In this document: positions 11,441 to 22,771 of the stretch, in pieces | Position numbering within the stretch: position 1 is the first letter of the stretch | How the letters are laid out: every line of letters starts with the position of its first letter | Source: Acanthosoma haemorrhoidale | Taxonomy: Eukaryota > Arthropoda > Insecta > Hemiptera > Acanthosomatidae | Assembly (NCBI GenBank): GCA_930367205.1 | Contig: OV884014.1 | Location: 71,465,104 to 71,529,103 of the forward strand | Direction: 5' to 3' | Length of the DNA stretch: 64,000 nt | Notes under the pieces: generated by a model | The model's input: the letters and a program-made list of their open reading frames with translations, nothing else | Told to the model about the DNA's origin: nothing | The model's database searches: none | Position numbers and translations under genes: made by a program

Positions 11441-12869
11441 TGGCGGTGCTGCTCTACTCAAACCATGGCCTTCTCATTGAACTACCTCTACATCTCCTAG
11501 CCTCGCTATGTTTTTTGTCCGGCGTTGTCAGGCCCCACAACTTCCTAGTGGTAACCTGTCTCCATCTCACTAAAACTAGCACCTACTTGGGAGAGACCTA
11601 TCCCTTGCGAACGACGGTTGTCGTGGCCCTACAAACTTTACCTAGTAGCGTCTCCAAAGGCAATCCAGCCTGCTTCCGATTCACACTCGCCTTTGGGATC
11701 CGGACGGTTTTCGCCTACCCTTAGATATCAAGTGTGAATTCGTGGTCTTTTTAAGACCACATAAACTACCTATAAACCTACCCTGTTTGTCAGGTCCCCA
11801 TAATTATTTTCGTATTTTTTTTATTAAAAAAGGTTTTTTTTAATTATTTTTTTTTCTCTCACTCACGTAATTCTAAACATTGATTTCATTTTATTAATTA
11901 AATGCCAGATGTTTTGTCCTTGTTATTTCACGTGATGAATTCGTTAAAAAAAAAAGAAAGATTCAAGATTGTAATATTTTGTTTCCATCGAGATGTAGTT
12001 AATATTAGGAGTTCATGTCGTTTACTTCTTGGCAAGTAAGAAGGTGCAATCTGATCCGATCAGCATCGAGTTAGTTTGCGGAACAACTCCGTTTATATCA
12101 CGAGTGTCGTCAACGAATTACCGGGTCAGTCCCATGATATTTCTTAAAGAAGAAGGGTACACTGAAATTTTCATTGTATGATGACCCCACACTACCTCTT
12201 CATAGCTGCCTTCACACCTGAAATCAACCACCCCAACCACGTTACCAATTGTTGGTTAGTAGAAGACCAAGAAGAATTTTTTCTTCTCGCTTTGGGATTT
12301 CCGGTAAGAAGTGATTTCGTTTACCATACACACCTACATATCTCTGGATTTAACTCACGCCCTCCTTCTACCTTCAAGAATAGAAGGCCATTGTCTATCG
12401 CTTATTGACACTCTTGTAAATTTAGTATAGTAATTGTGTAAATGGTATTAGTAGTTATAATTCATTTTTATTTATCAAAGCTAAAGGACATATATATTTT
12501 TCTTTCATTTTATTTTTCGGTTACTAACCCTGTTACTAACACTAGTTTTAGTTTATGTTAAGGCCTTTAACATTAAAATAATAGTTGTTTTTTTTTTGTT
12601 TTTTTAAAAAAAAAAAAAAGAAATGTTTTAACCTATTGTAATTCAATTCAAAATTCTCTCGTAAAGTTTTTGTTTTCTTATTTCATTGGGGGATGATTTG
12701 TTGATGGCAGAAAGATTTTAGTTTAATTATCAGAAAAGAGAAATATTCAGTTCAGTTCATTGAAAGATAAGTTGTGTTTAACCAGTGAAAAAAATGTCAT
12801 TTGTTTACATTGTTAAGTCCATTTAGATGTGAATTGTCCTTCATATCATAGTGTTAGTGAGTAATCCAG
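11441..12869. other. Flank of LTR-like repeat, no recognised gene
   Basis: 11441-11720 is GC-rich and open in one plus frame (from 11269 to 11724), but it shows no domain. It may be the continuation of the repeat that ends at the CT run in the other copy. 12178-12408 is also open in plus but carries no motif. The rest is AT-rich. Confidence 0.4.
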
Positions 12870-13210
12870 TGTCCAGTGTTTATGGTGAACGGCCAAAGTA
12901 CACGTTGTAATAAGGCTCATGAAGGGCTACGATCGTCTGTCCAACTTAGTCTATCGAACGGGAAGGTGCTATTCCTCACACTTGGACTATCAAACTATCG
13001 ATCGCACTCATTATCGATTTCGCTTTGTCGATATCACAATTCGTCTCGGTCGTAATCGGATGAGTTCGTCTTGAAAGTCGTAGCAGTGAGGACTCGCTCA
13101 ACCACCACTAATCGATTGCCTGCCATCGATGCCATCGGTTATTAGCAACACAAGCGCCGCGTGTGTCCCAGCTGCCAGCTTGGGTACCCAATGAAGCCGT
13201 CAATCAGTAC
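12870..13210. promoter_or_regulatory. Candidate housekeeping-type promoter with DRE-like cluster
   Basis: This is a CpG-richer island in AT-rich DNA. It contains several matches to the DRE core bound by DREF in insects: TATCGATC (12996), TATCGATT (13012), TCGATA (13028), AATCGATT (13110) and CATCGATG (13125), plus a CAGCTG E-box near 13171. Clustered ATCGAT motifs are typical of TATA-less insect promoters. No transcription start, direction or linked first exon can be proved from sequence alone, so this is a weak inference. Confidence 0.3.
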
Positions 13211-14109
13211 TGTGCTTTATTTATTTATTAACAATACTAATCTGTAGGATCTTGCTCCATTGATGCTTTCGTCAATAATGCGTATTTTTGTTTATATTTA
13301 TCATATTTATTTATATATATTTAATATTTGAACCCAGTTATAAGGCGAATTCATTATTAATTTTCTGCATGTGTTTTTATGTATATAATATAAATTCTTT
13401 TCACGAACACATTTAGAAATTATTTGGTAATCTAAAAAATGCAAAATTATAGTACATAGAAACAGAAACAGGATTTTAAATAAAGCATAACATTCAGGTT
13501 GGTTAACTCAACTGTTATCTCTTTTCATGTGTCACTTAATGTAAGAATGACATTTAATTGATTAATTTATAAAACTCATGAAATGTGTTTGTCTCTTGGA
13601 TCATTCCAATTATAGCATAATATTTTAAGGTTACACTACCATATTATTTAATCTAAAAATTATTTTTATCTATTACCATTTTCATATATATTAAATACAT
13701 GTGTGCTTGTGGACGCGCATACACACGTGTTTGTTGTTTTATGTAAGTATTGGATGCGTGTATGTATTTATTGTTGTAATAGATTTATTATATTTATAAA
13801 TTCATATCAGTTATTTTTGTTAGAAAACTGTAAGTTATTATGGGCTATGCGTATCATGCCTAGTTGATCCTTGTATTTCAAACTGCTTTTCTCAATATAA
13901 GGATTTGCTAATTAAGAAATATGAAAGGCAAATATATTTACATTTACCTTTGCCAAATGTTGTTTTTTTTTCTTTCATGCCAGCTTTACTGAATATTTCG
14001 CTAAACTTAATTATTTAGGTTTAAGTTATTAATTTCATTTGTTTATTTGCTTAATGGGTAAACCATTTTGGTTTGCATTGTTTCTGCTTTCAATAATTTA
14101 TTTTCAAGT
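13211..14109. other. Very AT-rich stretch, no gene recognised
   Basis: Long A/T runs and a short (TG/CA)-rich segment near 13700-13730. No open frame or repeat of note. Confidence 0.5.
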
Positions 14110-14900
14110 GTCGAATTTCAGCTTGGCCCTCTATAACATTAAAATCCCTCGGCCCTTTCACCTTCTCATTGCCTTCTGCTAGCGACCCGGATCAGTTTCG
14201 AAACGGGGACGGAGAATTGCATTTTGGTATCCAAAGTTGCCCCTCCCCCCAACAGTTTATATATTAAATTTTTGAAAAGTGTACTTTCTTAATTTCACAT
14301 TATATATGTATTGCCATTTTATAATTTCAGTTTTTTTTTTGTATGATATTACCTCGATTTTCTTTTTCTTGTGTACACAATCTTGTTGGGTTTTTTTCCT
14401 CTAGCTAGCTAAAAGTTTTTTTTTGTTGTTTTATTTGATAAGGAAGGCACCCGGCTTTTTGTTGAATTTGACAGTCGGTGATTTGCAAGGGATAGAAGAT
14501 TGGTGAATTAATATTACTAGCCCCTTCTTCCACACTGTTCCTCTTTTCCTGAACATACTGCTTTGTCGGGGGACACCTTCTAAAATCTTATTGAGTCAGA
14601 TCAAAGCAAATTAAGCTGCCCGCCCACTAGGCCGCCTGCAAGGGTGAAAGACCACAGGTCCGCCCGCCTTATCTCTTTCTAGGCGCTCGCCGGACGGCGG
14701 CTAAGAGGTTGTAGCGACCCTAGCCCGCGGTGGGCGTCTCCTCCCCACCTTGGGAACTCCTCACATCTATAACTCCCGACAGGACAATTTGTAATATCTT
14801 TCGTCTTCCCGTATTGTTTCCAGCCAGGTTTCCTGGAGCCAGTGGATTAGGGTGGCCGTGCAGACTGCCTTAAAAGTTTTCTGTAGAGTGCATAATCGTG
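14110..14900. other. GC-rich islands, untranslated-like
   Basis: Two GC-rich patches (14140-14250 and 14600-14880) stand out from the surroundings, with motifs such as GGCGCTCGCCGGACGGCGG. Neither holds a long open frame. They could be a 5' exon or promoter of a host gene, or a relic of a repeat. I found no second copy in the window and cannot assign them. Confidence 0.25.
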
Positions 14901-16218
14901 AGCGAAAAAAATCTTGAACTAGGTGTTTTTCCGGGTTTTGTGTGTATAGTGTCGTGGGTTATAGCAATATTTAACAATATTCTAGCTACACGATCATAAA
15001 TAAATAAAAGGCAGTATGTAGTGCCCATGTATTGATGTTTAGTATTAGTTTGTGAGTTGGTGGTTTATAAACTAAAATTAGCAATGTTTTCTCAAACATT
15101 TGACATTTATATTAATACTGAATAGGAATACTGATTTTTTCTCTTTCCAGTAATAGATTTTATTTAATTGGTCAAATCCTACCTTTTGTTTTGAAATATT
15201 GATGATTTTTTTTTATATATATTTCATTATTGGAAGTTTTTAAATTCGGTTTTCTCAGAATGCAGATAGTTATTGATACATTTTGGTGCAAATATTGAAT
15301 AGTTATTGATGATCAGGGTGTATTTTTTTAATTTATATAAACTAAACTCAATAAATTAATACATTTATCATTCTTAATTTTATTTTGCATATAATTTTAG
15401 TGACTTTTTATTTTAAAAAACTGGTCGCTAATCATTAATGTTTTCAATGTCCACTGTCAAAAACCATATACTTCATCGTACGATATAAGTTAATAACTGA
15501 ATTGTCACAGTAGAATGACAAACACCATTAGAACAAAATAGAACGACAAACTAAAATCAATACATAATTTTAACATTATATTGTATTTTGTTCAATCATA
15601 ATTAATTTAATTTAATTATATAATATAATTTTCATCTAGTGTAAAAGGTGTTGTTGTCAGTTTGATGTCATTGCGAAAATTAATCTAGACTGATATTTTT
15701 CCCCTAAAGAATTGAAATACTAGTTTTGATCTCTTGATAGATAGATCGTATTCATGAAAGATTGATATTTAACGTTCAAATATTGAAATGTTTTAGTTAA
15801 AACCTTGATGTTTTACAATCCAAGATGCATATAATTACCTTGAACTTTGATATGTTTTTCTTAAGATATTATTAGTGTTTATTTATTATTAGTCTTTGTC
15901 TTTTCAAATATGGATACAATATAGTTTAAAAAAATCAATGTTTTCGGTATAATTCTTTTCGGAGTTAGTTGTTATTTAACCATTTGGGGGGGGGGGGGTT
16001 CTCGTAACTGTCTCACAGTTTATGTTCTCACAATCTGCCATGAACATTGAACCGGGCAAGGCCTTTGAAATCTCGCTTTTGGCAGATTTGGTGCTGGGTA
16101 GTATTTTCTCCCCATGCGCTCTCTTTCCTCTCCGTGGTTACTGACCAGCAGTTATGTGGGGGAAGAGCAAGTGGAGGATATCTCCCTGATCGCTGATTCT
16201 TTCTCTTAAGCTGTGCAG
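14901..16218. other. AT-rich stretch ending in a GC-richer patch
   Basis: 14901-16010 is AT-rich with no motif. From 16020 the composition rises, and a 93-codon frame is open on the minus strand (16028-16309) with no recognisable domain. The plus-strand candidate exon annotated next lies at the end of this patch. Confidence 0.4.
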
Positions 16219-16266
16219 GAAAATCCCACAGGTGAATCTCCTGAAGGCCTACTCCAAGGAACACTG
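16219..16266 (+). CDS. Candidate 48-nt internal exon
   Basis: A pyrimidine-rich tract (TTCTTTCTC) and CTGTGCAG precede the segment, and an exact consensus donor GTAAGT follows at 16267. Read in the open phase (one nucleotide, 15 codons, two nucleotides) it gives KIPQVNLLKAYSKEH. Its length, 48 nt, is a multiple of three, so it could be skipped without changing frame. No protein family is recognised, and the neighbouring exons are not visible, so the call rests on splice signals alone. The overlapping minus-strand frame is an alternative reading. Confidence 0.25.
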
Positions 16267-16549
16267 GTAAGTCAGCCAGCTTCAGCAGTATACAGATAAA
16301 GGACATCAAGGGTTTATACTATAAGAGATTTTTTTTTTTAAGATACTAAATAGGGATCTGCATAGTACAAATTGTAATGATGTAAATTATACGTTAATGG
16401 ACTGAATTTACTAAACGTTATAGGGCTCACCTTATTTACCGTAGACGTAAAACTAACTTACATCTAACTATGAAAAGTTAAACTAATTTTCCCCAAGAGT
16501 CGGGAATGATAGTAGCGTTATAAATATTATAACAATTTATAATTATACA
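16267..16549. other. No gene recognised
   Basis: AT-rich sequence downstream of the candidate exon. Nothing supported. Confidence 0.4.
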
Positions 16550-16866
16550 TAAATAACACTGGGCTTGTCAGGTAATGAAACGAGTCAAAAAATTGACGTG
16601 TCTCCGGTGGATGAACTTATCTACCGACGGCACACGGAGCAACGGGTAGCATGTCGGTGTTCTTTCCACCCTCGAGAGAGGCATGTCTGACCACTTTTCT
16701 CATGATTCCATTCTGAAATATCTGGAGTAGCTGTATTGTCAGTCAAGTGAGTATATAGTGGGACACCGTACACAGAGTTGGCCGGAGGACACATTTATAT
16801 ATCGTCAGTTTGAGACGAAGTGACAAGTTTGGTGAAGTTAGCAAGTGCGATAGCCGGTAACTTCAT
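16550..16866 (-). mobile_element. Family B LINE fragment, ORF2 C-terminal region
   Basis: On the minus strand this matches plus-strand 41560-41870 of the family B insertion. It starts at TACCGGCTATC and covers the LRPALLYGAP-like block and the RKVVRHASLE-type block near the protein C-terminus. Several indels break the frame. Neither the poly(A) end nor the 5' end is present, so this is an old internal fragment. Confidence 0.7.
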
Positions 16867-18363
16867 ATATTTATAATCGGAAGCTAAAAAAATCGATTTA
16901 ATTAGAATGTGTTTAATAATAAGTTGGTACATTCTCGGAGTAGAAATAATGAAACGTCACGACTCTTCAGCCTAATTTAAGTTGATTTAAAGTGAAATGA
17001 ACCTAGCTCTATAAGCCTTGAAACACAACAGGACTAGTAGTACATAACTTGGTTGCCCTGGTGTCCTTCCGTTTCAATTAGGACTGGTGTAGTATCTAGC
17101 TGAGGTTCGGTGTTGTATGTATGCAATGTATATGCCACCGACTCCCGCCTTGTATAAATGTTGAATATTTTATGCAAACAATTCCGCGTCTCTCAACGGG
17201 CCCTTTAAAGTTTCCTTGTCACAGTTTGTGTTATATGGGTCGGCCCTTTTCCTCATAGTGAGATTAATCAAAAAATGTGTGTAAATCCTGTCACTTTTTT
17301 GTAGGGAAAAAGTGAATCTAATGCCACTAAACCCATCATTATTTGAAAGCAATAATTTAACGCTTCAAGGATTTGCTGATGACAAAAATCCTCAAAATTT
17401 AGGCTAAGTAGGTGTTGTTTTATTTCGTTTTTCGCAAATGTATAAAAATATCTTTTCGATAGTCAGTGGCGTAGCAGAGGTGAATTAGTGGAAAATTCCT
17501 ATTGAATTCTTAAAAAAAACATTATTAAAACTTTTTTCATAGCAAAATAATCATTTCTTTTGTTTTATCACAAGTTATTGCAGTAAGCTAAGAAGGAGTA
17601 AATTAATTGATTTACATTTTCCTTGCTGTGTGCTGTAATATGCAATGAAACTGTACAAATTCTTATTTTTTATATACATTAAATAATTGATAAGGTAATT
17701 ATAAATTTTCTACTTCAATAAATTGTGAGAAACTAAAGGAAAGCAAAAAAAAAGAAGAAACTAATTAAAAAAAAGATAAATTAATTGTAAGAGGAAAAAT
17801 AAATAAATTTTTTTCTAAAAGTAAGTGACTAAATCATGCACATAAGACTCATAAATGTATCTAAATACGATGTTCCTATGATGATAAAAATCTACAAAAT
17901 AACCTTAAAAATTTTTATTTAGGAATAATGCAACCTTTTTTGCCTTGATGTTTTATTAGATTTAAAACTGCATGTCTTGAAAAGTTTTTCAATTCTGCAA
18001 GGGAATCGTTCCTTAAAATGCCAATTTTTTTAATCTGTTTTTATTTCCTCTAAAAATAGACAATTTTGCTGCAATATAACTAAGCATATGTTTGTTCAAA
18101 CGTAAAATTGTATGGGTTGTATGAATGTTAATTAACAGCCTCTAAGGTTGCTTCTGTGACAGAATCGACAATCTATAATTTGAACCTTGTCGTCTACATT
18201 TGGAAGGAATACATGAATGCACACGCTTAACATTTCTCAGTCATGATCCATATGCCTTGCTACTCTGACATGTTCAGTAGCCGAAGTCTAGATTTTAGTA
18301 TATTATGTCTGAATGTCCACCTTTTCATCCACTTAATACATTTATTTCCTTTATCTGTAAGTG
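16867..18363. other. AT-rich stretch, no gene recognised
   Basis: Stop-dense on both strands. The open frame at 17170-17352 (minus) shows no motif. There are A-rich runs near 17745-17820. Confidence 0.5.
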
Positions 18364-18610
18364 CAGTATGAGTCTCACCATCATTGCTTACATCCGTGAG
18401 TGTTACAATGTTACCTGTGTCTGTTGTATGAGCAATGTGTATGATTCAACAGAAACTGTAACAAATCAGATGGCATTGAAACGCTAGTACATACATTACT
18501 CACCGTGCTAAAATACCGCAAATTAATACACATGCAACAGACACAGGTAAGATTGTAACATCCCCAAATGGGAATAAAGATGGAGAGACTCATACTGCGT
18601 ATACTCATAC
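18364..18610. repeat. Fold-back (inverted-repeat) element
   Basis: 18364-18441 and 18530-18602 are inverted copies. CAGTATGAGTCTC pairs with GAGACTCATACTG, and TTACCTGTGTCTGTTG pairs with CAACAGACACAGGTAA. The arms are about 75 bp with a spacer of about 90 bp. There is no coding sequence, so this is MITE-like. Weak similarity may extend outward to about 18310 and 18660. No target-site duplication was identified. Confidence 0.6.
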
Positions 18611-19763
18611 GTAAAATGTATAACGTGATCGAAAGTGGAAGGGTGGGTCAAACTCAATTATAAATGTTTTATTCTGCCAGGTATCGCCGACTGTAATTGA
18701 GTTCGGCTTGATAAATCCAATCGCTATGTGATCAATTATATTTATGCTTGACTGATTAAGGGTGGAGATTGCAATACCCCTGTCGGTGTGCAACCACAAA
18801 CTACAAACAGCAATGATGTGCACTCTGGTGACTGCTGGCTAATGACCGTTTCTCTGAGTCCAGCTGATTTATTGGCTGCAAAGCACCGTTATTTTGTATG
18901 CCCGGCAACAGGCGAGGTTGCCCATGGTTGTAACATGGAGGTAGGCCTTCCATGCTACTGTATTAAAGCAATTTCTGTTATAATCGATTAGTATTAGTAA
19001 CAGGGTGTATTAGTATTTAAAAGTAAAATGAGGGGTTGAGGGATTATTGCTTAATACAAATTATGTCCATTGCACAAAACCTCATAAAGTCAGACTAAAT
19101 TTAGTCACAGCAGTTGGTAGGTTATGCTAAGTCGTTACCTTAATTTTGATTATATAAACCAGATTGTTAATGCATAAGTACCACAAGGAAGTTAAATAAA
19201 ATAAAGAGAATATTTCACAAAACTTATTTAAATGTATCTGGTGATCACGGAGCTGAATAGACTGTATGGACTAATAAGAGGACAAAGGTGATCTCTTACC
19301 TTCTGAAACTGAAACCTGCATTTACGTGAAATACGTTCTGTAACCTAGGTGAAATAATTTTAGCTAAGGTATGCGAATAATTAATTAGGAATTAAAAAGG
19401 AATCGTTATTTAATGCTCTTAATAATGACGAGTTCCTCGTTTGGTCTTATTCATAGAACCCCTTGACCACAGGGGGCTAACAAATAACTGACTAATGTTA
19501 ACAATAAATTATCCTTGACCATAAGACAAACGCCACATACTTAAATATATGTATAGGTCGACCCCCACATGGACGCGCTCATACCCTGTGCAAACGACAG
19601 CAAGGTTGGCAGCAGACTAACTTGACTACAAGGAAATTTCAAATACACGTTGACCAAGACGTACCTAATGACAAGGCTCGAAATAGACTGTTGACCGCAA
19701 AAATATCTGCAAAATATTCAAGACTAAAAAACACCAAACACCCAACTGTTTTAATCTATTTAG
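18611..19763. other. No gene recognised
   Basis: 18788-18991 is open on the plus strand for 67 codons and GC-richer than its surroundings. It has no domain and no splice signals that I trust. The rest is AT-rich. Confidence 0.4.
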
Positions 19764-19937
19764 CTACACGGTCATTCTAACGTGTAATCTATGCCCATTT
19801 CTCAACGGAAATTTCTCAGAGGAATCAGGATTGGATCCTGGGCTCTCCGCAGTCTGTTTTTCGTTGTTCATAGGCGAAAGCCTGATGATCATCAACTTCT
19901 TGCAGGCTTCGTATCCGTATCCGTAGTTAATGTCATG
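19764..19937 (-). CDS. Candidate 3'-terminal exon, unknown protein
   Basis: On the minus strand an acceptor-like TATTATTCCAG ends at 19938. It is followed by 57 open codons and a TAG at 19766-19764. The peptide includes INYGYGYEACKKLMIIRLSP and a Ser/Pro/Glu-rich tail. Codon use looks mixed rather than low-complexity, which is unusual in this AT-rich setting. The protein family is not recognised, and no upstream exon or poly(A) signal was confirmed. Chance openness cannot be excluded. Confidence 0.3.
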   Translation of the reverse strand, partial: HDINYGYGYEACKKLMIIRLSPMNNEKQTAESPGSNPDSSEKFPLRNGHRLHVRMTV

Positions 19938-20672
19938 CTGGAATAATACACAAGTTTTTAGCGTTGTCTATTTCTTAACATCATAAAAAATAAGTAAATC
20001 AACGCGTTATAATATTTTTAAAGAAAATTCAAAATGTCAAATACAAAATATTCACATACATTACTTAAAAAAAAAATGTTTTTCCGCCATTTACGCAAAT
20101 CCCTTGTTCATGGGGAGTCAAATAGTTATTGCCTAAGACAATAACGAAAAGATTTTTTGAACATTTATCAATTAAGTTAACATTCTCAAGGCTCAACAAA
20201 ATATCTCACTTATCAGGCCTTCGATCGCTCCTTTCTTGTTTCTCGTTGTAGATCTTCTACAAATATCCAACATATCTACATAATTTAGAGTTTCCATAGC
20301 CTGTCTATACTAAGTCATTCATTTCACTTCATTTCACAGAAGAAGTGTAGTGATTTGGATGTCTGCAGAGGCACCCCTGCTAAGCCTCCTGAACTATTGT
20401 GCTCTCGAAGGCAACTGTCAGTCTGTCTACTTACGATAAAATACGGAAAGTCGGTGTATTAGATCCGGAAATTATGTCTTCTTTCTGGGGATCGTAACAT
20501 CTTCAAAAGCATCCAAGAAATTTCCAAATTTCCAGAAGGGTGGGATACTCCTAAATCACGGACTTCAAAGTAAAAAGCGCTTCAACGGCGTTCTCAACAG
20601 TAACGTTTAGAGTAGTTACCTTGAATATAAACCACTAGCCGGTTTTAATATTTTGGTATGTTGATATTTTAA
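19938..20672. other. No gene recognised
   Basis: Mixed composition. 20340-20640 is slightly GC-richer with only very short frames. No family motif. Confidence 0.4.
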
Positions 20673-20961
20673 ATGGTTGGCCAAAAAGTCCGTTCGGTTT
20701 TTGTCGTCACGAAACTTCAAGCAGTCTAATATGTAGCAAAATTCAATCCGTCCCTTGCGAGTGCGCTCTCGTCAGATACTAGACACTACAACGTAGTTTG
20801 ACGTGAAATTCCTGAAAATGGAAAACCAAAACGAACATTATCGACACCTCATGCTTTTTTATTTAAAAAAAGGCAAGAAATCAGTGGAAACTTCCAGGAA
20901 GATATGCGCTGCATACGGAGAGGATGCTGAGAGGATACTTTACAGTTGTTTTATTAGTTGA
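20673..20961 (+). pseudogene. Mariner-like transposon, left end and transposase N-terminus
   Basis: The sequence starts with a mariner-type terminal inverted repeat (GGTTGGCCAAAAAGTCCGTT). About 140 bp of 5' UTR follow, then an ATG at 20818. The frame reads MENQNEHYRH...LFYLKKGKK...KICAAYGEDA, the first helix-turn-helix of a mariner transposase. It runs into unrelated sequence and stops at 20961 after 47 codons. A normal transposase has about 340-350 residues, so the second helix-turn-helix, the DDE/D catalytic domain and the right terminal repeat are all missing. I searched by eye to 21260 for the inverted right end and did not find it. Confidence 0.8.
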
Positions 20962-22120
20962 TAATGTGTTTTATTTACGCGAGGGATGGTTTTTAAAAAT
21001 ATCACCCTGGTCTCATGAGTATCTTTTGTTACAGTTTGTAAGGTAGTTTATATAAATCTGTATAAAAATACATTTTAGTTCATAATTTATAAATAAAGAA
21101 ATGGTGAGGTAACTGACCCATGGATCAACTTGTCCATATCCCAAAAGAAGATTTGCCATGAGAGACGAAAATTCAAGTGATCTTCGATATGGTAAGCATT
21201 GTGTTGCTGATGGCATTGCGGGTTTCACTCTCATTCCCCTAATTTAGCATTCACAATCCTAGCCTTCAGATGCAGCAGTCACTAACGTAGCCATTACCCA
21301 CAATAATATATTGTGCTGGCAAAGGACACATGTTAAATCTGGACAGTATTATACAAATCATCAACGCCAGTAAATAACCACTCAACTGCTAACTAGATAT
21401 AACCTGCAGGCTAAGCTAGTTAGAAACTAATACACCGTAAGCGGAACGCACTTCAGATTAATTACATATACGAATTCTACTTGCATGATAACCATTAAGC
21501 AAAATCACACGCAATGTTTAAGCCGTTTATGAACTCAATATCTAGCCTCGTAGAGGATATATTAATTACGCAGTATTGTTTTTAACTTATTTTATTAAAG
21601 AAATAAAATTCTGTTCCTTAGAATGTAATCTTATGAGATACAATGATGGAGGTAATATATATAATGTGCGTAAATACACCTAACCTGTAAGATTTACCAG
21701 GAGCTATTGGTGTATAGAATATACAAATAGCTCCTTTGCCAAAAATTGCTTGCTATTACTAGAGTGGCCGAGAGTCCACAGCAGATCCAACTTCAATAAT
21801 ATGTTGCTGTTATTATATAGAAATGTTTCATAATCAACGAGAAAGAAAAAAACACTTATTGAAACAATTGTTATTGTAATGGATATATTTAATTATTCTC
21901 TATCGTTGGTTCCTATAACGCATATTTCTATATAATAGTGGTTTCACTAATTATAAAAGAGTGGTTTTCGTAGGGCTTCGTTCTCTGCAGGTTGCATCAA
22001 GCTCCTTGCAGTGAGTGGGGCGATACCTTTCCACTATAAACAAAAAGGTAACAAAGCCTTGGCCAGGACCTCCTGGGTGGCTTGGAACACTGGCCAAACA
22101 GACAGACGAATCTCTCTCTA
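20962..22120. other. No gene recognised
   Basis: AT-rich flank. The 73-codon minus frame at 21013-21234 has no domain. Its first residues (RVKPAMPSAT) resemble RPAMPTDS encoded at about 29870 in the unidentified repeat, but the match is too short to call. Confidence 0.4.
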
Positions 22121-22641
22121 GATAATTTTTTTTTTATTAAATGATAGTTGTTTTCTGTACGTTCCCATTTGAAACAAATTTAAAAGTTACATAAAATAAT
22201 TTTATTGTCTTAATCTTGGTCCTTAATTATATATAATTATCTGTAAATTTAAAGGGGCTATAGAAAAAAAAAAAAAAAAAAAAAAAAAATCTTGGTCTTA
22301 TTCATTGACGGCTGCGTCTAAAACATCCAGCAGATGCACTGTAATAAGTGGACAAAATGGTATGGTGGAATTTCTCCATCATATTGGTGAAGCTCGTAGC
22401 TTGAAGGGTTCTTAGAACTGTTGTGACAACCTCTTAATTACCTTCTCGGCCCAGAAAATATCTATCCATCTTTCCATATTTTAATAAAGACCTTAACGCG
22501 TCAAGTAAGAGAGAGAGAGGGAAGCTAGTGGGGGAACCAGCCGCAGGTAGGGGAACACCCCCCACCACGGCTGGCCTGCCTATATAACCGGGCCGTCTTG
22601 AGTCAGTTTTCTGAACATACAGAACCGGCACTTGGAACACT

Positions 22642-22738
<97 letters not shown>
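22121..22738 (+). repeat. TATA/initiator-bearing dispersed repeat, copy 2, with expanded CT tract
   Basis: This is the second copy of the 10967-11440 repeat, nearly identical base for base. It is interrupted at 22222-22289 by a family B LINE tail. TATATAA and TCAGTTTT are both retained (22581-22610). The (CT)n run is expanded to about 90 bp (22643-22738), and homology to copy 1 ends there. The string CTTGGAACACTG occurs both just outside the left edge (22081) and just before the CT run (22631), which may mark a recombination or template switch. Confidence 0.6.
22214..22297 (+). mobile_element. Family B LINE tail inserted with 8-bp TSD
   Basis: The insert 22222-22289 holds the last ~40 bp of the family B 3' UTR (ATCTGTAAATTTAAAGGGGC) plus a 25-bp A run. 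It is flanked by TCTTGGTC at 22214-22221 and 22290-22297. Copy 1 of the host repeat, near 11070, has the uninterrupted sequence with a single TCTTGGTC, so the empty site is visible in the same window. Confidence 0.85.
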
Positions 22739-22771
22739 AGTGCGTAGTCATGTGGTTATGTACTTTTTTTT

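Noticed and set aside
11269..11724. 151-codon plus-strand open frame
   Set aside because: It overlaps the promoter-like dispersed repeat and a (CT)n tract that codes for a Ser/Leu run. The second copy of the repeat does not preserve it.
22643..22738. CT tract as a regulatory GAGA element
   Set aside because: It is a simple expansion of a short CT run at the end of a repeat. A role as GAGA-factor site is possible but unsupported.
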